In this document: positions 8,164 through 17,580 of the stretch, piece by piece
Layout: each line of letters begins with the position of its first letter
How positions within the stretch are numbered: position 1 is the first letter of the stretch
From: an uncultured Lachnospiraceae bacterium
Lineage (GTDB): Bacteria; Bacillota; Clostridia; Lachnospirales; Lachnospiraceae
Direction: 5' to 3'
Assembly: GCA_902798585.1 (NCBI GenBank)
Contig: CADBXF010000018.1
Span: forward strand, 1-64,000
Length of the DNA stretch: 64,000 nucleotides
Made by a program: the position numbers and the translations under genes
Notes under the pieces: model-generated
What the model saw: only the letters and a program-made list of their open reading frames with translations
Database searches by the model: none
What the model was told of the DNA's origin: nothing

Positions 8164-9105
8164 ATGTCTTTTGAAGTACGTAATCTGAGAAAGTCTTATG
8201 GGGAGAAGACCGTTGTGAACGGACTTAGCTTCAAGATGGACGGCCCCGGAGTATATGCGCTCCTGGGAACCAACGGCGCCGGCAAGACGACGTCAATCCG
8301 AATGATGCTCGGTATGTTAAAGAGAGATTCGGGGGAAGTGTTGTGGAACGGTGCGGAAATGCAGCCGGAGAAGATGAACATCGGCTACCTTGCCGAGGAG
8401 CGCGGATTGTATCCGAAGTATACGCTCCTTGACCAGCTTCTTTATTTTGCGAAGCTGAAGGGCGTGAGCCGCGGCAAGGCGATGGAGAAGATCAAGTACT
8501 GGTCGGAGAGACTGCAGCTCGATGAGTACATCTTCCCGCCGAAGAACGCCAAGGGCAGACCGGTGAAGTCGATGCGCGCCGAGCAGCTTTCGAAAGGTAA
8601 TCAGCAGAAGGTGCAGCTGATGGCAGCGCTTCTGTCGGATCCGGAGTTCGTCGTTCTGGACGAGCCGATGAGCGGTCTCGACCCGGTGAACACGGACCTC
8701 TTCAAGGAGGTAATCCGCGATGAGATTGCCAAGGACAAGTATGTCATCATGTCGAGCCATCAGATGCCCACGATTGAGGAGTTCTGCTCCGACATCATCA
8801 TTATGAACCGCGGCAATGTGGTGCTGCAGGGCAATCTGAACGAGATTAAGAAGAGCTACGGCCGCGTGAATCTCTATGTAAAATGCGAGCAGCCGATCGA
8901 CAATCTCATTGCGCAGTCCGGGCTCACAATCATCGAGCAGACGCCGGCGGAGACACAGATCCGCGTGACCGGCGAGGACCAGGCGATGGAGTTTTTAAAG
9001 GTGTTGCTTGCGAACGGAATCACGGTTATCCGTTTCGATCTTCGCGAGCCGTCGCTGCATGAAATCTTTGTGGAAAAGGTAGGTGCCGGTAATGAAGAGC
9101 AGTGA
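8164..9105 (+). CDS. ABC transporter ATP-binding protein (exporter type)
   Basis: A 313-residue ATPase subunit that should power an ABC-2 exporter formed with the next two genes. The Walker A motif is GTNGAGKTT (~residue 36), the Q-loop follows at GYLAEERG, the signature is LSKGNQQ, Walker B is VVLDEPMSGLDP, and the switch His is SSHQM. The C-terminal ~90 residues form the accessory domain typical of NatA/DrrA-like ATPases. ATG 8164 follows GGAGG at 8151. The 3' end overlaps the first permease by 14 bases. The LSKGNQQ signature resembles ATPases for Na+, antibiotic or lantibiotic export; the substrate is unknown. Confidence 0.93.
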   Translation: MSFEVRNLRKSYGEKTVVNGLSFKMDGPGVYALLGTNGAGKTTSIRMMLGMLKRDSGEVLWNGAEMQPEKMNIGYLAEERGLYPKYTLLDQLLYFAKLKGVSRGKAMEKIKYWSERLQLDEYIFPPKNAKGRPVKSMRAEQLSKGNQQKVQLMAALLSDPEFVVLDEPMSGLDPVNTDLFKEVIRDEIAKDKYVIMSSHQMPTIEEFCSDIIIMNRGNVVLQGNLNEIKKSYGRVNLYVKCEQPIDNLIAQSGLTIIEQTPAETQIRVTGEDQAMEFLKVLLANGITVIRFDLREPSLHEIFVEKVGAGNEEQ

Positions 9106-10456
9106 GCTTAGAGGAACCGGTGAAGTATTCCGGTTTACGCTCATTCAGACGCTGAAGAGCAAGGCTTTCATTATCTCGGTCGTGTTCATGCTTGTGATGG
9201 CACTGTTCTCGTCTCCGGTGATTCAGTTGATCTACGGCGGCGATTCCGACAAGAAGATTGAACACAGCAAGATTAAAAAGGCCTATATCTGCAATGAGCT
9301 TCCGTTCCTTCAGGATGGAACGGAGATAACGAAGGACATCGACGACGAAGCCTATGCGGATGTGAAATTCGTTGTTTCCTCGGAAGATGTCAAGGCATTA
9401 AGCGACAAGCTTGAAGAGGAAGGCGCACAGTGCGAGAGCATCATCGTTCACCCGTATGTTTCCGAGGTGGGCGGCGTTACCGTGGAGCTGATTCGCGTGA
9501 GCGGCGGCGCGGTGAAGGCGGATGACTGCAAGGAGCTCAGCGCAATCCTGTGTAAGAATCTCGATAAGTACAAGGAGCAGATGAGCGGGCTTCCGGCGGA
9601 ACAGCTGGAGCTTCTTCACTATGAATACACTATCGAGATGAACTATATTACACCGGACGGAACGCTTACCGACGATAAGGACAAGGGTATCGGCGGCGGC
9701 CAGTTCGGCGCGGTATATGCGATTCTGATCATTGTGAGCATGCTCTGCATCATCGCGTCCTCGCAGGTTGCAACGGCGGTGGTTACGGACAAGTCGAGCC
9801 GTGTGGTGGAGCTTTTGCTGACCTCGGTTCGCCCGATGGCGCTTCTGCTGGGTAAGATTTTTGCAATGCTTGTGGCGACCATCGGTCAGATTGTATTGAT
9901 GCTGATTGCGATGGTTATCTCGAACAAAATAACGGGCCGGCTTTTCGGTGTTACGAAGACCGCGGCGACCACGCTGATTCCGAAGGGAGTTCTTTCGAAC
10001 CTCACGGTCACCAACGCGGTGATTGCAATTGTATTGATTGCGCTCGGACTTCTGTTCTATGCGATTTTTGCCGGCATTTGCGGTGCGATGGTAAGCAAGA
10101 TGGAAGAGCTCCAGGAGGCGCTTAAGTATTTTACATTCCTTTCCCTCATCGGAATGTACGGGGCGATTGCCGCTATTATTTCGATGCAGTCGTCTTCGCA
10201 GAATATTTTCGTTAAAGTCTGCGAAATGTTCCCGCTGACATCCCCGATGATAACGCCCGGCGCGCGAATCATCGGCGTCACACCGATTTCGTACGCATTG
10301 ATCGCCATTGTGATTTTGCTCATTCTCGATTTTGTGATGCTTACGCTGGCGGCGCGTGTGTACGAGGGACTGATTACCAACATGGGCAACCCGATGAAGC
10401 TTAAAGATGTTGTCGCCATGTTGCGCGACAAGCGTAAAGGAGGTGCGGAATCATGA
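9092..10456 (+). CDS. ABC-2 type permease, first subunit (NatB-like)
   Basis: A 454-residue membrane subunit. One transmembrane helix near residues 19-40 is followed by a large extracytoplasmic domain (~residues 45-200) and then about six helices in the C-terminal half (starting at AVYAILIIVSMLCIIAS). This is the layout of ABC-2 permeases of the NatB/YhaP group. The segment SSRVVELLLTSVRPMALLLGK is the conserved coupling region of that family. ATG 9092 was preferred because AGGTAGGTG lies just upstream; a GTG at 9083 is also possible. It overlaps the next permease by 4 bases, so the three exporter genes form one operon. Confidence 0.9.
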   Translation: MKSSELRGTGEVFRFTLIQTLKSKAFIISVVFMLVMALFSSPVIQLIYGGDSDKKIEHSKIKKAYICNELPFLQDGTEITKDIDDEAYADVKFVVSSEDVKALSDKLEEEGAQCESIIVHPYVSEVGGVTVELIRVSGGAVKADDCKELSAILCKNLDKYKEQMSGLPAEQLELLHYEYTIEMNYITPDGTLTDDKDKGIGGGQFGAVYAILIIVSMLCIIASSQVATAVVTDKSSRVVELLLTSVRPMALLLGKIFAMLVATIGQIVLMLIAMVISNKITGRLFGVTKTAATTLIPKGVLSNLTVTNAVIAIVLIALGLLFYAIFAGICGAMVSKMEELQEALKYFTFLSLIGMYGAIAAIISMQSSSQNIFVKVCEMFPLTSPMITPGARIIGVTPISYALIAIVILLILDFVMLTLAARVYEGLITNMGNPMKLKDVVAMLRDKRKGGAES

Positions 10457-11829
10457 GTGGCTCCTTCGGAAAGAAGACCGGAACGGTATTTTCCTTTACG
10501 TGCAGTCAGATGTTGAAGAAGAAAGGATACCGTCTTTCGACGATTATTCTCGGCGTTTTGATTTTCCTCGGTGTCGGAGCAGTGCTCGTTGCGGGCGCGA
10601 TTAAGAAAGACAAGAACGAGGAGCCGACGAAAATCGGCAAGCTCGTTGTATGTAACGATTCCGATATCGTGTTCAATGAGGCGGACGAGGCAACGCCGGA
10701 CAATCCGCTTACGAAAAAAGCTCTTGCAACGGCCGTCAAAGAGGCGATGGATTGCAAGGATGTGCTGGTGGAATGGCAGGAAAAGGCTTCTGTCGTGCAG
10801 CTTTGCAAGAAGGTTGAAGAGGACGCCAGGGGCGAAAAAACGGACACCTTCTTCGCAGTGCTTCGGAGAACGGACGAAGGCTACGGCCTCTTCATGGTTC
10901 GCCCGCAGAAGTGCACCTGGAGTGAGAGCGAAGTGACGGGCGCAGGCGAAGCAATCGTGCCGGTTCTGCGGTCTTATGTGGAGCGCAGCATCGACCCGTC
11001 GCTCGCGCAGTTCATGCGCATGCAGACGGTCGGCAGCACGATAGTTGTCGGTGAAGACACCAGCGTGGCAGCGGTGTTGATCAAGTACATTCTTCCGATG
11101 TTCTCCGGCTTCATTATGTACTTTATGGTGCTGATGTACGGTCAGGATGTCGCGAGAAGCGTTGCGGCGGAGAAGACGAGCAAGCTGATGGAGACAATGC
11201 TCTCGTTTGTAACGCCCAAGGCGCTTATCTTCGGAAAGATTCTCGCGAGCTTTGTAATGTCGGTGATTCAGGTGCTGATCTGGGTGGCCTGTGCCATCGG
11301 CGGTTATCTGGTCGGCACTGTGGCTGCGAAGGCAATCGATCCCGGTTACACGAACTATATCGGCAAGGCGCTCGGTATTATCCGCACGATTACAGGCGGT
11401 TCGGCGATGACCATCGTTCCTATTTTGCTTGCTCTCGGCGTATTTTTCCTGGGCCTTCTGCTGTATTACGCAATCGGCGGAATCGGCGGCAGCATGGTGG
11501 CAAAGCCCGAGGAAGTGGCTTCCGCCAGCGCCATACTTACCTTCCCGGTTCTCATCTTCTGGTTGCTCGGATATATGGCGAGCATGCTTCAGAATGAAAG
11601 CGTGCTTACTGTCTGCCGGTACATTCCTTTTGCGGCACCGTTTACAGTTACCGCTGAGATTTTGGTCGGCAAGGTGTCCGTCTGGATCGGCCTGATTGTG
11701 ATTGCGGAGATGTTGGCGGCTACGCTTCTTCTGGTATGGCTTGCGGGCAAGATTTACCGCGGTCTTGTGCTCTACACCGGCGAGAAGCTGAGCATTCGCA
11801 AGATGATCGGCGTGGTGCGCGGAAAATGA
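10453..11829 (+). CDS. ABC-2 type permease, second subunit
   Basis: A 458-residue paralogue of the preceding permease with the same layout: one N-terminal helix (residues ~27-48), an extracytoplasmic domain, then about six helices from ~residue 205 (YILPMFSGFIMYFMVLMYG). The coupling segment AEKTSKLMETMLSFVTPKALIFGK matches that of the first subunit, so the transporter is probably a heterodimer. The start codon overlaps the previous stop (ATGA) and AAAGGAGG lies upstream. A terminator follows at 11865. Confidence 0.9.
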   Translation: MSGSFGKKTGTVFSFTCSQMLKKKGYRLSTIILGVLIFLGVGAVLVAGAIKKDKNEEPTKIGKLVVCNDSDIVFNEADEATPDNPLTKKALATAVKEAMDCKDVLVEWQEKASVVQLCKKVEEDARGEKTDTFFAVLRRTDEGYGLFMVRPQKCTWSESEVTGAGEAIVPVLRSYVERSIDPSLAQFMRMQTVGSTIVVGEDTSVAAVLIKYILPMFSGFIMYFMVLMYGQDVARSVAAEKTSKLMETMLSFVTPKALIFGKILASFVMSVIQVLIWVACAIGGYLVGTVAAKAIDPGYTNYIGKALGIIRTITGGSAMTIVPILLALGVFFLGLLLYYAIGGIGGSMVAKPEEVASASAILTFPVLIFWLLGYMASMLQNESVLTVCRYIPFAAPFTVTAEILVGKVSVWIGLIVIAEMLAATLLLVWLAGKIYRGLVLYTGEKLSIRKMIGVVRGK

Positions 11830-11864
11830 TGTTGTATAATATCGGATAAAAAGAGAATTTACCG

Positions 11865-11915
11865 CGAAACGGCGAGGATACGCTATTGCGATTCCCCGCC
11901 GTTTATGTTTTATTG
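11865..11915 (+). terminator. rho-independent terminator after the ABC exporter
   Basis: The arm AAACGGCGAGG (11867-11877) pairs with CCCCGCCGTTT (11894-11904) with one mismatch. The second arm is followed by atgttttatt. It closes the exporter operon. Confidence 0.75.
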
Positions 11916-11988
11916 GTAGAAGAGGCCGGGTGCAGTTCCCGCGCGGAAAATGCGCCGGCGGGATTGTTGCGTACAGGAGGATGTTACT

Positions 11989-13986
11989 ATGGTGTTCTTG
12001 GAAGAAAACGGCGCTTTGATTGCGAAGCGGCAGGGGGAGACCCTGTGCATTGAGGCGTGGGGAGAGAATTCGCTGCGGGTGCGGGCGACGATGCAGACGG
12101 AGTTTACGGACTACGCATGGGCGCTCACGGAGGAGATTCCGGTGGTGGACGCGAAGGTTACCGTCGGTCGTGACGCGGAGGGACAGCCCTGCGCGGAGAT
12201 TGTGAACGGGCGCATTCGGGCGACCGTCAATTTTGCGGGGGTGTTGTCGTTTTACCGGGACGGCAAGCTGATTCTTCGGGAGTACTACCGCAGCTACGGC
12301 GGAACGCTGTCGCGTGAGAGCCGGTGCTTAAAGGTTGTAAACCGTGAGTGGAAGGGCGTTCCCGGCGGCAGCGAATATACGCTGAAGGTGCTTTTTGAGA
12401 GCAATGACGGCGAGAAGCTTTACGGCATGGGCCAGTACCAGCAGCCGTATCTCGACTTAAAGGGCTGTACGCTGGAGCTAGCGCAGCGCAACTCCCAGAT
12501 CAGTGTTCCGTTCCTGGTGTCGTCGCTTGGCTACGGCATGCTTTGGAACAACCCCGCGGTGGGCAGCGTAACCTTCGGCAAGAACATCACCGAGTGGATT
12601 GCGCGCGCCACGAGGGACATGGACTACTGGATCACCGTGGCGGACACGCCGAAGGAGATTCTTGCGGCGTACACGGGCGTGAGCGGAAGAGCGCCGCATT
12701 TTCCGGAAAATCTCACCGGACTTTGGCAGTGCAAGCTCCGCTACCGCACGCAGGACGAAGTTCTCGCGGTGGCCCGCCGCTACAAGGCCGAGGGCATCAA
12801 AATCGACCGCATCGTGATTGACTTTTTCCACTGGACACTGCAGGGCGAGTGGAAATTCGACGAAAAATACTGGCCGGATGTGAAGGCGATGGTCGACGAG
12901 CTCCACGGGATGGGCATCGAGGTGATGGTGTCCGTGTGGCCTTCGGTGGACCGAAAGAGCGAGAATTTCTACCCGATGACGGAGCTTGGGCTTCTCATTC
13001 GCACGGAGCGCGGCGCGCAGCAGACCTACGATTACCAGGGCGACTGCGTGGAGATTGACCCGTTTAATCCGGCGACCCGGAAGTTCGTCTGGGACATTTG
13101 CAAGAAGAATTACGCGGATCTCGGCATCGACTCCTTCTGGCTCGACAACTCCGAGCCGGACTACGGCGTGTACGATTTCGAGAATTATCGTTACTGCATC
13201 GGACCGGCGCTCACCTGCAGCAACATGTATCCGCAGATGTACAGCCGGATTTTCGCGGACGAGATGGGGAAGGACGGGAAGCCGTATGTGAACCTTCTCC
13301 GCTGCGCATGGGCCGGCAGTCAGAAGTACGGCAATGTGGTGTGGTCGGGAGATGTGCCCTCGACCTTTGAGGCTTTTGCCGACCAGCTGCAGTGCGGCCT
13401 GAACATGGGCCTTGCGGGCATTCCGTGGTGGACTACCGACATCGGCGGCTTCATGACGGATGATGTGAACGACCCGTACTTCCGGCAGCTGCTGATTCGC
13501 TGGTACCAGTTCGCGACATTTTCCGCGGTGCTTCGCATGCACGGCGACCGCGGACCGTACGACATTCCGGCGCTCGACGACCGCGACTGGGGCGGCGGCT
13601 ACCTGCACACGGGCCAGCCCAACGAGCTGTGGAGCTACGGCGAGGACAATTACGCGATTATGCGGAAGTACTATGACATCCGCATCGCCATGAAGGACTA
13701 TATCGTCTCACTCTACAACGAGGCCTCGGAAAATGGTTCTCCGCTCATCCGGACGATGTTCTACGAGTTTCCGGAGGACGGCCGCTGCTGGCAGGTGACC
13801 GACCAGTACATGTTCGGAAGCCGCTATCTGGTGGCGCCGATTCTTAAGCACGACTGTTTTCGCAGGGATGTGTATCTTCCGGCGGGCAGCTGGAAGCTGA
13901 CCTCGACCGGCGAGACCTTCGTGGGCGGACAGACCGTCACTGTGGACGCGCCGATTGAGTATATGCCGGTGCTTGAACGCGTGTAA
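11989..13986 (+). CDS. glycoside hydrolase family 31 (alpha-glucosidase/alpha-xylosidase type)
   Basis: A 665-residue retaining glycosidase without a signal peptide, so it should act in the cytoplasm on imported oligosaccharides. After an N-terminal beta-sandwich (to ~residue 225) a TIM barrel follows. The predicted nucleophile is D386 in FWLDNSEPDYG, and the predicted acid/base is D455 in WSGDVPS. RIVIDFFHW and VSVWPSV are further family landmarks. The C-terminus (LPAGSWKLTSTGETFVGG) is the usual beta domain. ATG 11989 follows AGGAGG at 11975-11980. Between alpha-glucosidase and alpha-xylosidase I lean to the latter because of the IDFFHW pattern, but this is weak. It is alone between two terminators. 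Confidence 0.93.
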   Translation: MVFLEENGALIAKRQGETLCIEAWGENSLRVRATMQTEFTDYAWALTEEIPVVDAKVTVGRDAEGQPCAEIVNGRIRATVNFAGVLSFYRDGKLILREYYRSYGGTLSRESRCLKVVNREWKGVPGGSEYTLKVLFESNDGEKLYGMGQYQQPYLDLKGCTLELAQRNSQISVPFLVSSLGYGMLWNNPAVGSVTFGKNITEWIARATRDMDYWITVADTPKEILAAYTGVSGRAPHFPENLTGLWQCKLRYRTQDEVLAVARRYKAEGIKIDRIVIDFFHWTLQGEWKFDEKYWPDVKAMVDELHGMGIEVMVSVWPSVDRKSENFYPMTELGLLIRTERGAQQTYDYQGDCVEIDPFNPATRKFVWDICKKNYADLGIDSFWLDNSEPDYGVYDFENYRYCIGPALTCSNMYPQMYSRIFADEMGKDGKPYVNLLRCAWAGSQKYGNVVWSGDVPSTFEAFADQLQCGLNMGLAGIPWWTTDIGGFMTDDVNDPYFRQLLIRWYQFATFSAVLRMHGDRGPYDIPALDDRDWGGGYLHTGQPNELWSYGEDNYAIMRKYYDIRIAMKDYIVSLYNEASENGSPLIRTMFYEFPEDGRCWQVTDQYMFGSRYLVAPILKHDCFRRDVYLPAGSWKLTSTGETFVGGQTVTVDAPIEYMPVLERV

Positions 13987-14063
13987 AGAAATAACGGGCG
14001 AAAAACGGCGTCCGGAAGAGACCGGCGCCGGTGATTGAAGCAACAGGGATTACAAAGTGAAAG

Positions 14064-14119
14064 AAACTGCGGAGGAAGCCGCTTTTCCGACGGAAAGGCG
14101 ACGCAATCCGCAGTTTTTT
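14064..14119 (+). terminator. rho-independent terminator after the GH31 gene
   Basis: The arm AAACTGCGGA (14064-14073) pairs perfectly with TCCGCAGTTT (14107-14116), followed by a T run. The loop contains a smaller hairpin. It lies directly upstream of the next promoter. Confidence 0.85.
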
Positions 14120-14121
14120 GA

Positions 14122-14150
14122 GTGACAGAAAAGCCCCCGTGTGGTATAAT
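14122..14150 (+). promoter_or_regulatory. promoter of the 2H phosphoesterase gene (twin of 28335)
   Basis: GTGACA (14122-14127), a 17-base spacer, then TATAAT (14145-14150) preceded by TGTGG. The -10 region is framed by TGTG and CACA, a short inverted repeat. The same arrangement recurs at 28335-28363. Confidence 0.75.
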
Positions 14151-14213
14151 CACACAAATGGCTTCGTTCCCTTCGGGGGTATACGAAAAGCGACAATGCG
14201 GGGGAGGCTTACA

Positions 14214-14717
14214 ATGGCGGAACAGTTTTTGACATTGCTTGCGGAGCTGGACGACGATTCGCAAAAGCTCATGGCCGGATGGTACAGGGAGCTGCAGGCA
14301 GCGGGGTTTACGGGGGTACAGACGCCGGACCTGCCGTTCCACATCAGCATGGCGACATTTTCTCTGGATCAGGAGGAGGAAGCCGTCAGAGAGGTGCAGC
14401 GGCTCGGGGAGACATTTTCCGCGATTCCGGTACAGATCAGCCATATCGGATTGTTTGCGGGAGGAAGAGTTCTCTTCGGCGCGCCGGACAGGACTCCGGA
14501 GCTGACGGCGCTTCGTGACGCCGTCGGTATCGACAAAAAGGACATGTTTCCGTGGACGCCGCATGTGACGATTCTGATTGACGAGCCGGAGGTTGTCAGC
14601 GACGCGCTTCGGACCTGGATTCGCTCCTTTACGCCGTTTTCGGCGCGAATCACAGGGCTTCGCCTGTGCGCCTTCTGGCCGACGCGGGAAGCAACCCGTG
14701 TCCTGCTTCGGGAGTAA
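14214..14717 (+). CDS. 2'-5' RNA ligase / 2H phosphoesterase family protein
   Basis: A 167-residue member of the 2H phosphoesterase superfamily, which acts on 2'-5' or cyclic phosphodiesters of nucleotides and RNA. The two active-site motifs are FHISMATF (~residue 43) and PHVTILI (~residue 122), each of the form H-x-S/T. Length is normal for this family. ATG 14214 follows GGGGGAGG at 14199-14206. It has its own promoter at 14122 and a terminator upstream, and opens the long accessory region. The substrate cannot be told. Confidence 0.8.
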   Translation: MAEQFLTLLAELDDDSQKLMAGWYRELQAAGFTGVQTPDLPFHISMATFSLDQEEEAVREVQRLGETFSAIPVQISHIGLFAGGRVLFGAPDRTPELTALRDAVGIDKKDMFPWTPHVTILIDEPEVVSDALRTWIRSFTPFSARITGLRLCAFWPTREATRVLLRE

Positions 14718-14792
14718 CATCCCGGTGAAGTCGGACAGCTATTTGCGGTTTTCCCGAAGCTTTGCCGCGGGATTCTATTTTTAGGAGGACAT

Positions 14793-15473
14793 ATGAAAAT
14801 ATTGGTGCTTAACGGTTCGCCGAAACAAAAGAGCGACACTTTCCGCCTGACGGATGCGTTTCTCAAGGGCTTGAACCGTGACAACAGACACGAAGTGACC
14901 GTCATCAATGTAATCGACAGGAAGATCGCGCCCTGCAGAGGGTGCTTCGGCTGCTGGCAGAAATCGGAGGGACATTGCCTTATCGAGGATGATCAGAACG
15001 AGATTCTCGACCGGTATCGGGATTCCGATATCATCATCTGGAGCTTCCCGCTATACTGCTACGGGATGCCGTCCCATCTGAAGGCCGTGCTGGACCGCAC
15101 CATTCCGCTTGTCAAGATGAAAATGGTTCAGCTGCCCGACGGAACCGTCAGACATGAGCCGCTGGCAGATTTTTCGAAGATTCACACGGTCGTAATCAGC
15201 GGCTGCGGATTCCCCGACTGGGAAGGAAACTTCGACGGCCTGAAGGTGATGTGCAAAAACGGCTTCTGCAATCTGACCATGGCGTGTGTTCCGGAGACGC
15301 CGATGCTGAATGTGCCGCAGGCCGCAATCGTTGCGGACCCGTTGCTTGAGCGGTTCCGAAAAGCCGGCGAGGAATATGAAGCTTCGCTGGCGCTTTCGCC
15401 GGAGACGATTGCCGGGCTTGAACGGCCGATGATTTCCGCGGAGGAATATCTTCGGAACGTGAACGGAATCTGA
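14793..15473 (+). CDS. NAD(P)H-dependent flavin reductase / flavodoxin-fold oxidoreductase
   Basis: A 226-residue protein of the NADPH-dependent FMN reductase group. The start MKILVLNGSPKQKSDTFRLT contains the FMN-phosphate loop (NGSP...S), and CRGCFGCW (~residue 50) is the Cys pair found in iron-sulfur flavoprotein-like relatives. SFPLYCYGMPSHLKAVLDR is the conserved segment contacting the isoalloxazine ring. ATG 14793 is preceded by AGGAGG. Likely cytoplasmic. It is 75 bases after the 2H gene and may share its transcript. Confidence 0.88.
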   Translation: MKILVLNGSPKQKSDTFRLTDAFLKGLNRDNRHEVTVINVIDRKIAPCRGCFGCWQKSEGHCLIEDDQNEILDRYRDSDIIIWSFPLYCYGMPSHLKAVLDRTIPLVKMKMVQLPDGTVRHEPLADFSKIHTVVISGCGFPDWEGNFDGLKVMCKNGFCNLTMACVPETPMLNVPQAAIVADPLLERFRKAGEEYEASLALSPETIAGLERPMISAEEYLRNVNGI

Positions 15474-15555
15474 GAAAGACCGGGGGGCTTTCGCGGGGCA
15501 TCCGCGTAAATGTTTCAAACAAGTTTTGGTATATACAACAGAAGGGAGAAAAGGA

Positions 15556-16413
15556 ATGAACGGGGGTAATACGGTAATCAGAACATCCAATGAGGCGATT
15601 GTCAGACTGCAGGAGAACAGAAAGGCGGTAGGCAAGGGCATGTTGATTGTGCTCGCAGGCGCGTTCTGTCTGGCTTTTCCGCCGCTCGGGCTGCTGATTG
15701 TTTTCCTCGGATATCGGAAGGTTCAGAAGGCCCGGGAGGAGATGAAAGGGCTGTATAAGGACGCCTTTGTCCGGGAGCCGTTAGCAAACAATTTCGAAAA
15801 TGTAATCTATGAGCCGGGCAACGGCTTCACCAGGGAAGACATCGAGAGCTTTCGCGTGTGCATGATGGGAAACCGGTACTGGACCGAGGATTACATCAGC
15901 GCGGAATACGCAGGGGTAAGATTCGAAATATCGCAGGTAAATGTGAGACAGGTGGTTTCCGACGACAAATCGGAGACCTATTTCGACGGCCGGATTATGG
16001 CCTTCAACTTCCCGGACAAGCTTGTTTCCCAGGTGGCGGTTTTCAGCCGGAAATTCAAATACCGGCCGCTTAGCCGGAGCGAGGAAAAGACGACGCAGGT
16101 CGAGCTCGAATCGATGGAGTTCAACAGGGAATTCGATGTGTACTCACCGGTGCAGCAGGATGCATTTTACCTGATTACGCCCCATTTTGAGGAGCGCCTG
16201 TGTTTCCTTGCCGGAAAATACGACAGCATCGCGATGAATGTCGTCGGAAACCGGGTGATTTTAGCCTTCAACGAGCCCGGGAACAATGCTTTTGACGCGG
16301 CGATCGATGTCGGTCAGTTGGATATTGAGAAGGAAATGGCCAAGGTGCAGGCGGAGATTGATGATATTAAGCTCTTCATCTCCATGATTCTCAACCTGCG
16401 GACGGGGTCCTGA
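15556..16413 (+). CDS. DUF3137-like membrane protein
   Basis: A 285-residue protein with one hydrophobic segment (~residues 28-53, MLIVLAGAFCLAFPPLGLL) and a soluble C-terminal domain. The domain ends in ELESMEFNREFDVYS and YLITPHFEERL, which I recognise from DUF3137 proteins. Their function is unknown. ATG 15556 has GAAGGGAGAAAAGG upstream. A possible extended -10 (TGGTATATA) lies at 15527. No obvious link with its neighbours. Confidence 0.75.
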   Translation: MNGGNTVIRTSNEAIVRLQENRKAVGKGMLIVLAGAFCLAFPPLGLLIVFLGYRKVQKAREEMKGLYKDAFVREPLANNFENVIYEPGNGFTREDIESFRVCMMGNRYWTEDYISAEYAGVRFEISQVNVRQVVSDDKSETYFDGRIMAFNFPDKLVSQVAVFSRKFKYRPLSRSEEKTTQVELESMEFNREFDVYSPVQQDAFYLITPHFEERLCFLAGKYDSIAMNVVGNRVILAFNEPGNNAFDAAIDVGQLDIEKEMAKVQAEIDDIKLFISMILNLRTGS

Positions 16414-16441
16414 ATTTCTGGGGGGAGAAATAAACAAAACC

Positions 16442-17218
16442 ATGAATGATACAGTGAAAGAACAATACGGCACTTCGGAAAAGCTGAGCATTCGGATTGC
16501 GTTGCACAGCAGATATTCCGTGAATAAGCAGGGATTCGGCAACTGGATTTTCTCGAATTACGACATTCGCGAGGGGATGTCCGTTCTGGAGCTCGGATGC
16601 GGCACGGCGGAAATGTGGCGCGGCAAGACCGACATCATCGGGCGGTGTTCCGAATTCGTTCTGTCGGATTTTTCCGAGGGGATGCTGGACACGGCGCGGG
16701 CAAATCTTTCGGATTGTCCGGGGATTTCGTACCGGTGCATCGATATTCAGAACATTCCGTTTCCGGACAGAACCTTCGATGTCGTCATCGCCAACATGAT
16801 GCTTTACCATGTTCCGGACCTCGACAGGGGGCTTTCGGAGGTGCGGCGCGTTTTGAAGGACGACGGGACATTTTACTGTGCGACCTACGGTGAGAATGGA
16901 ATGATGGAGTATACGGAGAGGTTGTTCGACATTGCTCCGGACAACAGCGCCCGCAACTACACATTTACGCTGCAAAACGGCCGGGAAAAGCTGGAGAGCC
17001 GGTTTTCGAAGGTGCAGACGCTTCGGTACGAAGATGCCCTCGAGGTCACCGATGTCGAAGATATGATTGACTATATTTACTCGCTGCCTTCGCACACCGC
17101 AATTCGGGATTTGCCGCGGGAGGAAATCCGGTCGGTGCTGGAGCGGAACATGCAGGGCGGAGTTTTGCGCCTCCCCAAGGAATACGGAATGTTTATCGCT
17201 TCGGGGGTGCAATCGTGA
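16442..17218 (+). CDS. class I SAM-dependent methyltransferase
   Basis: A 258-residue methyltransferase. The SAM-binding motif I is VLELGCGTAEM (~residue 42), the acidic residue after strand 2 is in LSDFSEGML, motif II region is CIDIQNIPFPDRTFDVVIANMMLYHV, and post-motif III is VRRVLKDDGTFYCATYGE. The acceptor is unknown; UbiE-like small-molecule or peptide methylation is typical. The gene begins 28 bases after the DUF3137 gene and its stop overlaps the GTG of the next gene (GTGA), so at least two genes are translated together. Confidence 0.88.
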   Translation: MNDTVKEQYGTSEKLSIRIALHSRYSVNKQGFGNWIFSNYDIREGMSVLELGCGTAEMWRGKTDIIGRCSEFVLSDFSEGMLDTARANLSDCPGISYRCIDIQNIPFPDRTFDVVIANMMLYHVPDLDRGLSEVRRVLKDDGTFYCATYGENGMMEYTERLFDIAPDNSARNYTFTLQNGREKLESRFSKVQTLRYEDALEVTDVEDMIDYIYSLPSHTAIRDLPREEIRSVLERNMQGGVLRLPKEYGMFIASGVQS

Positions 17219-17559
17219 AATACAAAAAAGAGGGAAACTGCTGGACGGCTTACTATGACGCCGATACGAAGAGATATTTTGCGGAGCTCATATATACCAG
17301 CAGGGAAGGCCGCGAACAGTACGATTACGAGATAACGCGGGAGATCTATGACCGGCTCGGAACTTTCGGAAATGATAATGAAAATGAGGAACTGATTCGA
17401 ACCGGAAAGATGAGCTACTCGTTTCAGAACACCATGTACGGAACTTTGGGACCGGAGAGAACCGTCTGGGACGAAGAGGCCGCTGAGACGATGCGGAAGT
17501 GCGTTCGCAAGGGGGAAGCGAAAGGGAAAAACCGGGCGAAAGCGAGTGACAGAAGCTAA
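17215..17559 (+). CDS. hypothetical protein, 114 aa
   Basis: A small acidic/basic protein starting at GTG 17215, overlapping the methyltransferase stop codon by 4 bases. The N-terminal part (WTAYYDADTKRYFAELIY) looks like a short beta sheet, and the C-terminus is strongly basic (KGEAKGKNRAK). No motif that I recognise. Coupling to the methyltransferase is the main support for it being real. Confidence 0.65.
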   Translation: MKYKKEGNCWTAYYDADTKRYFAELIYTSREGREQYDYEITREIYDRLGTFGNDNENEELIRTGKMSYSFQNTMYGTLGPERTVWDEEAAETMRKCVRKGEAKGKNRAKASDRS

Positions 17560-17580
17560 CCCAAGGGGGGAGTTCGGCTT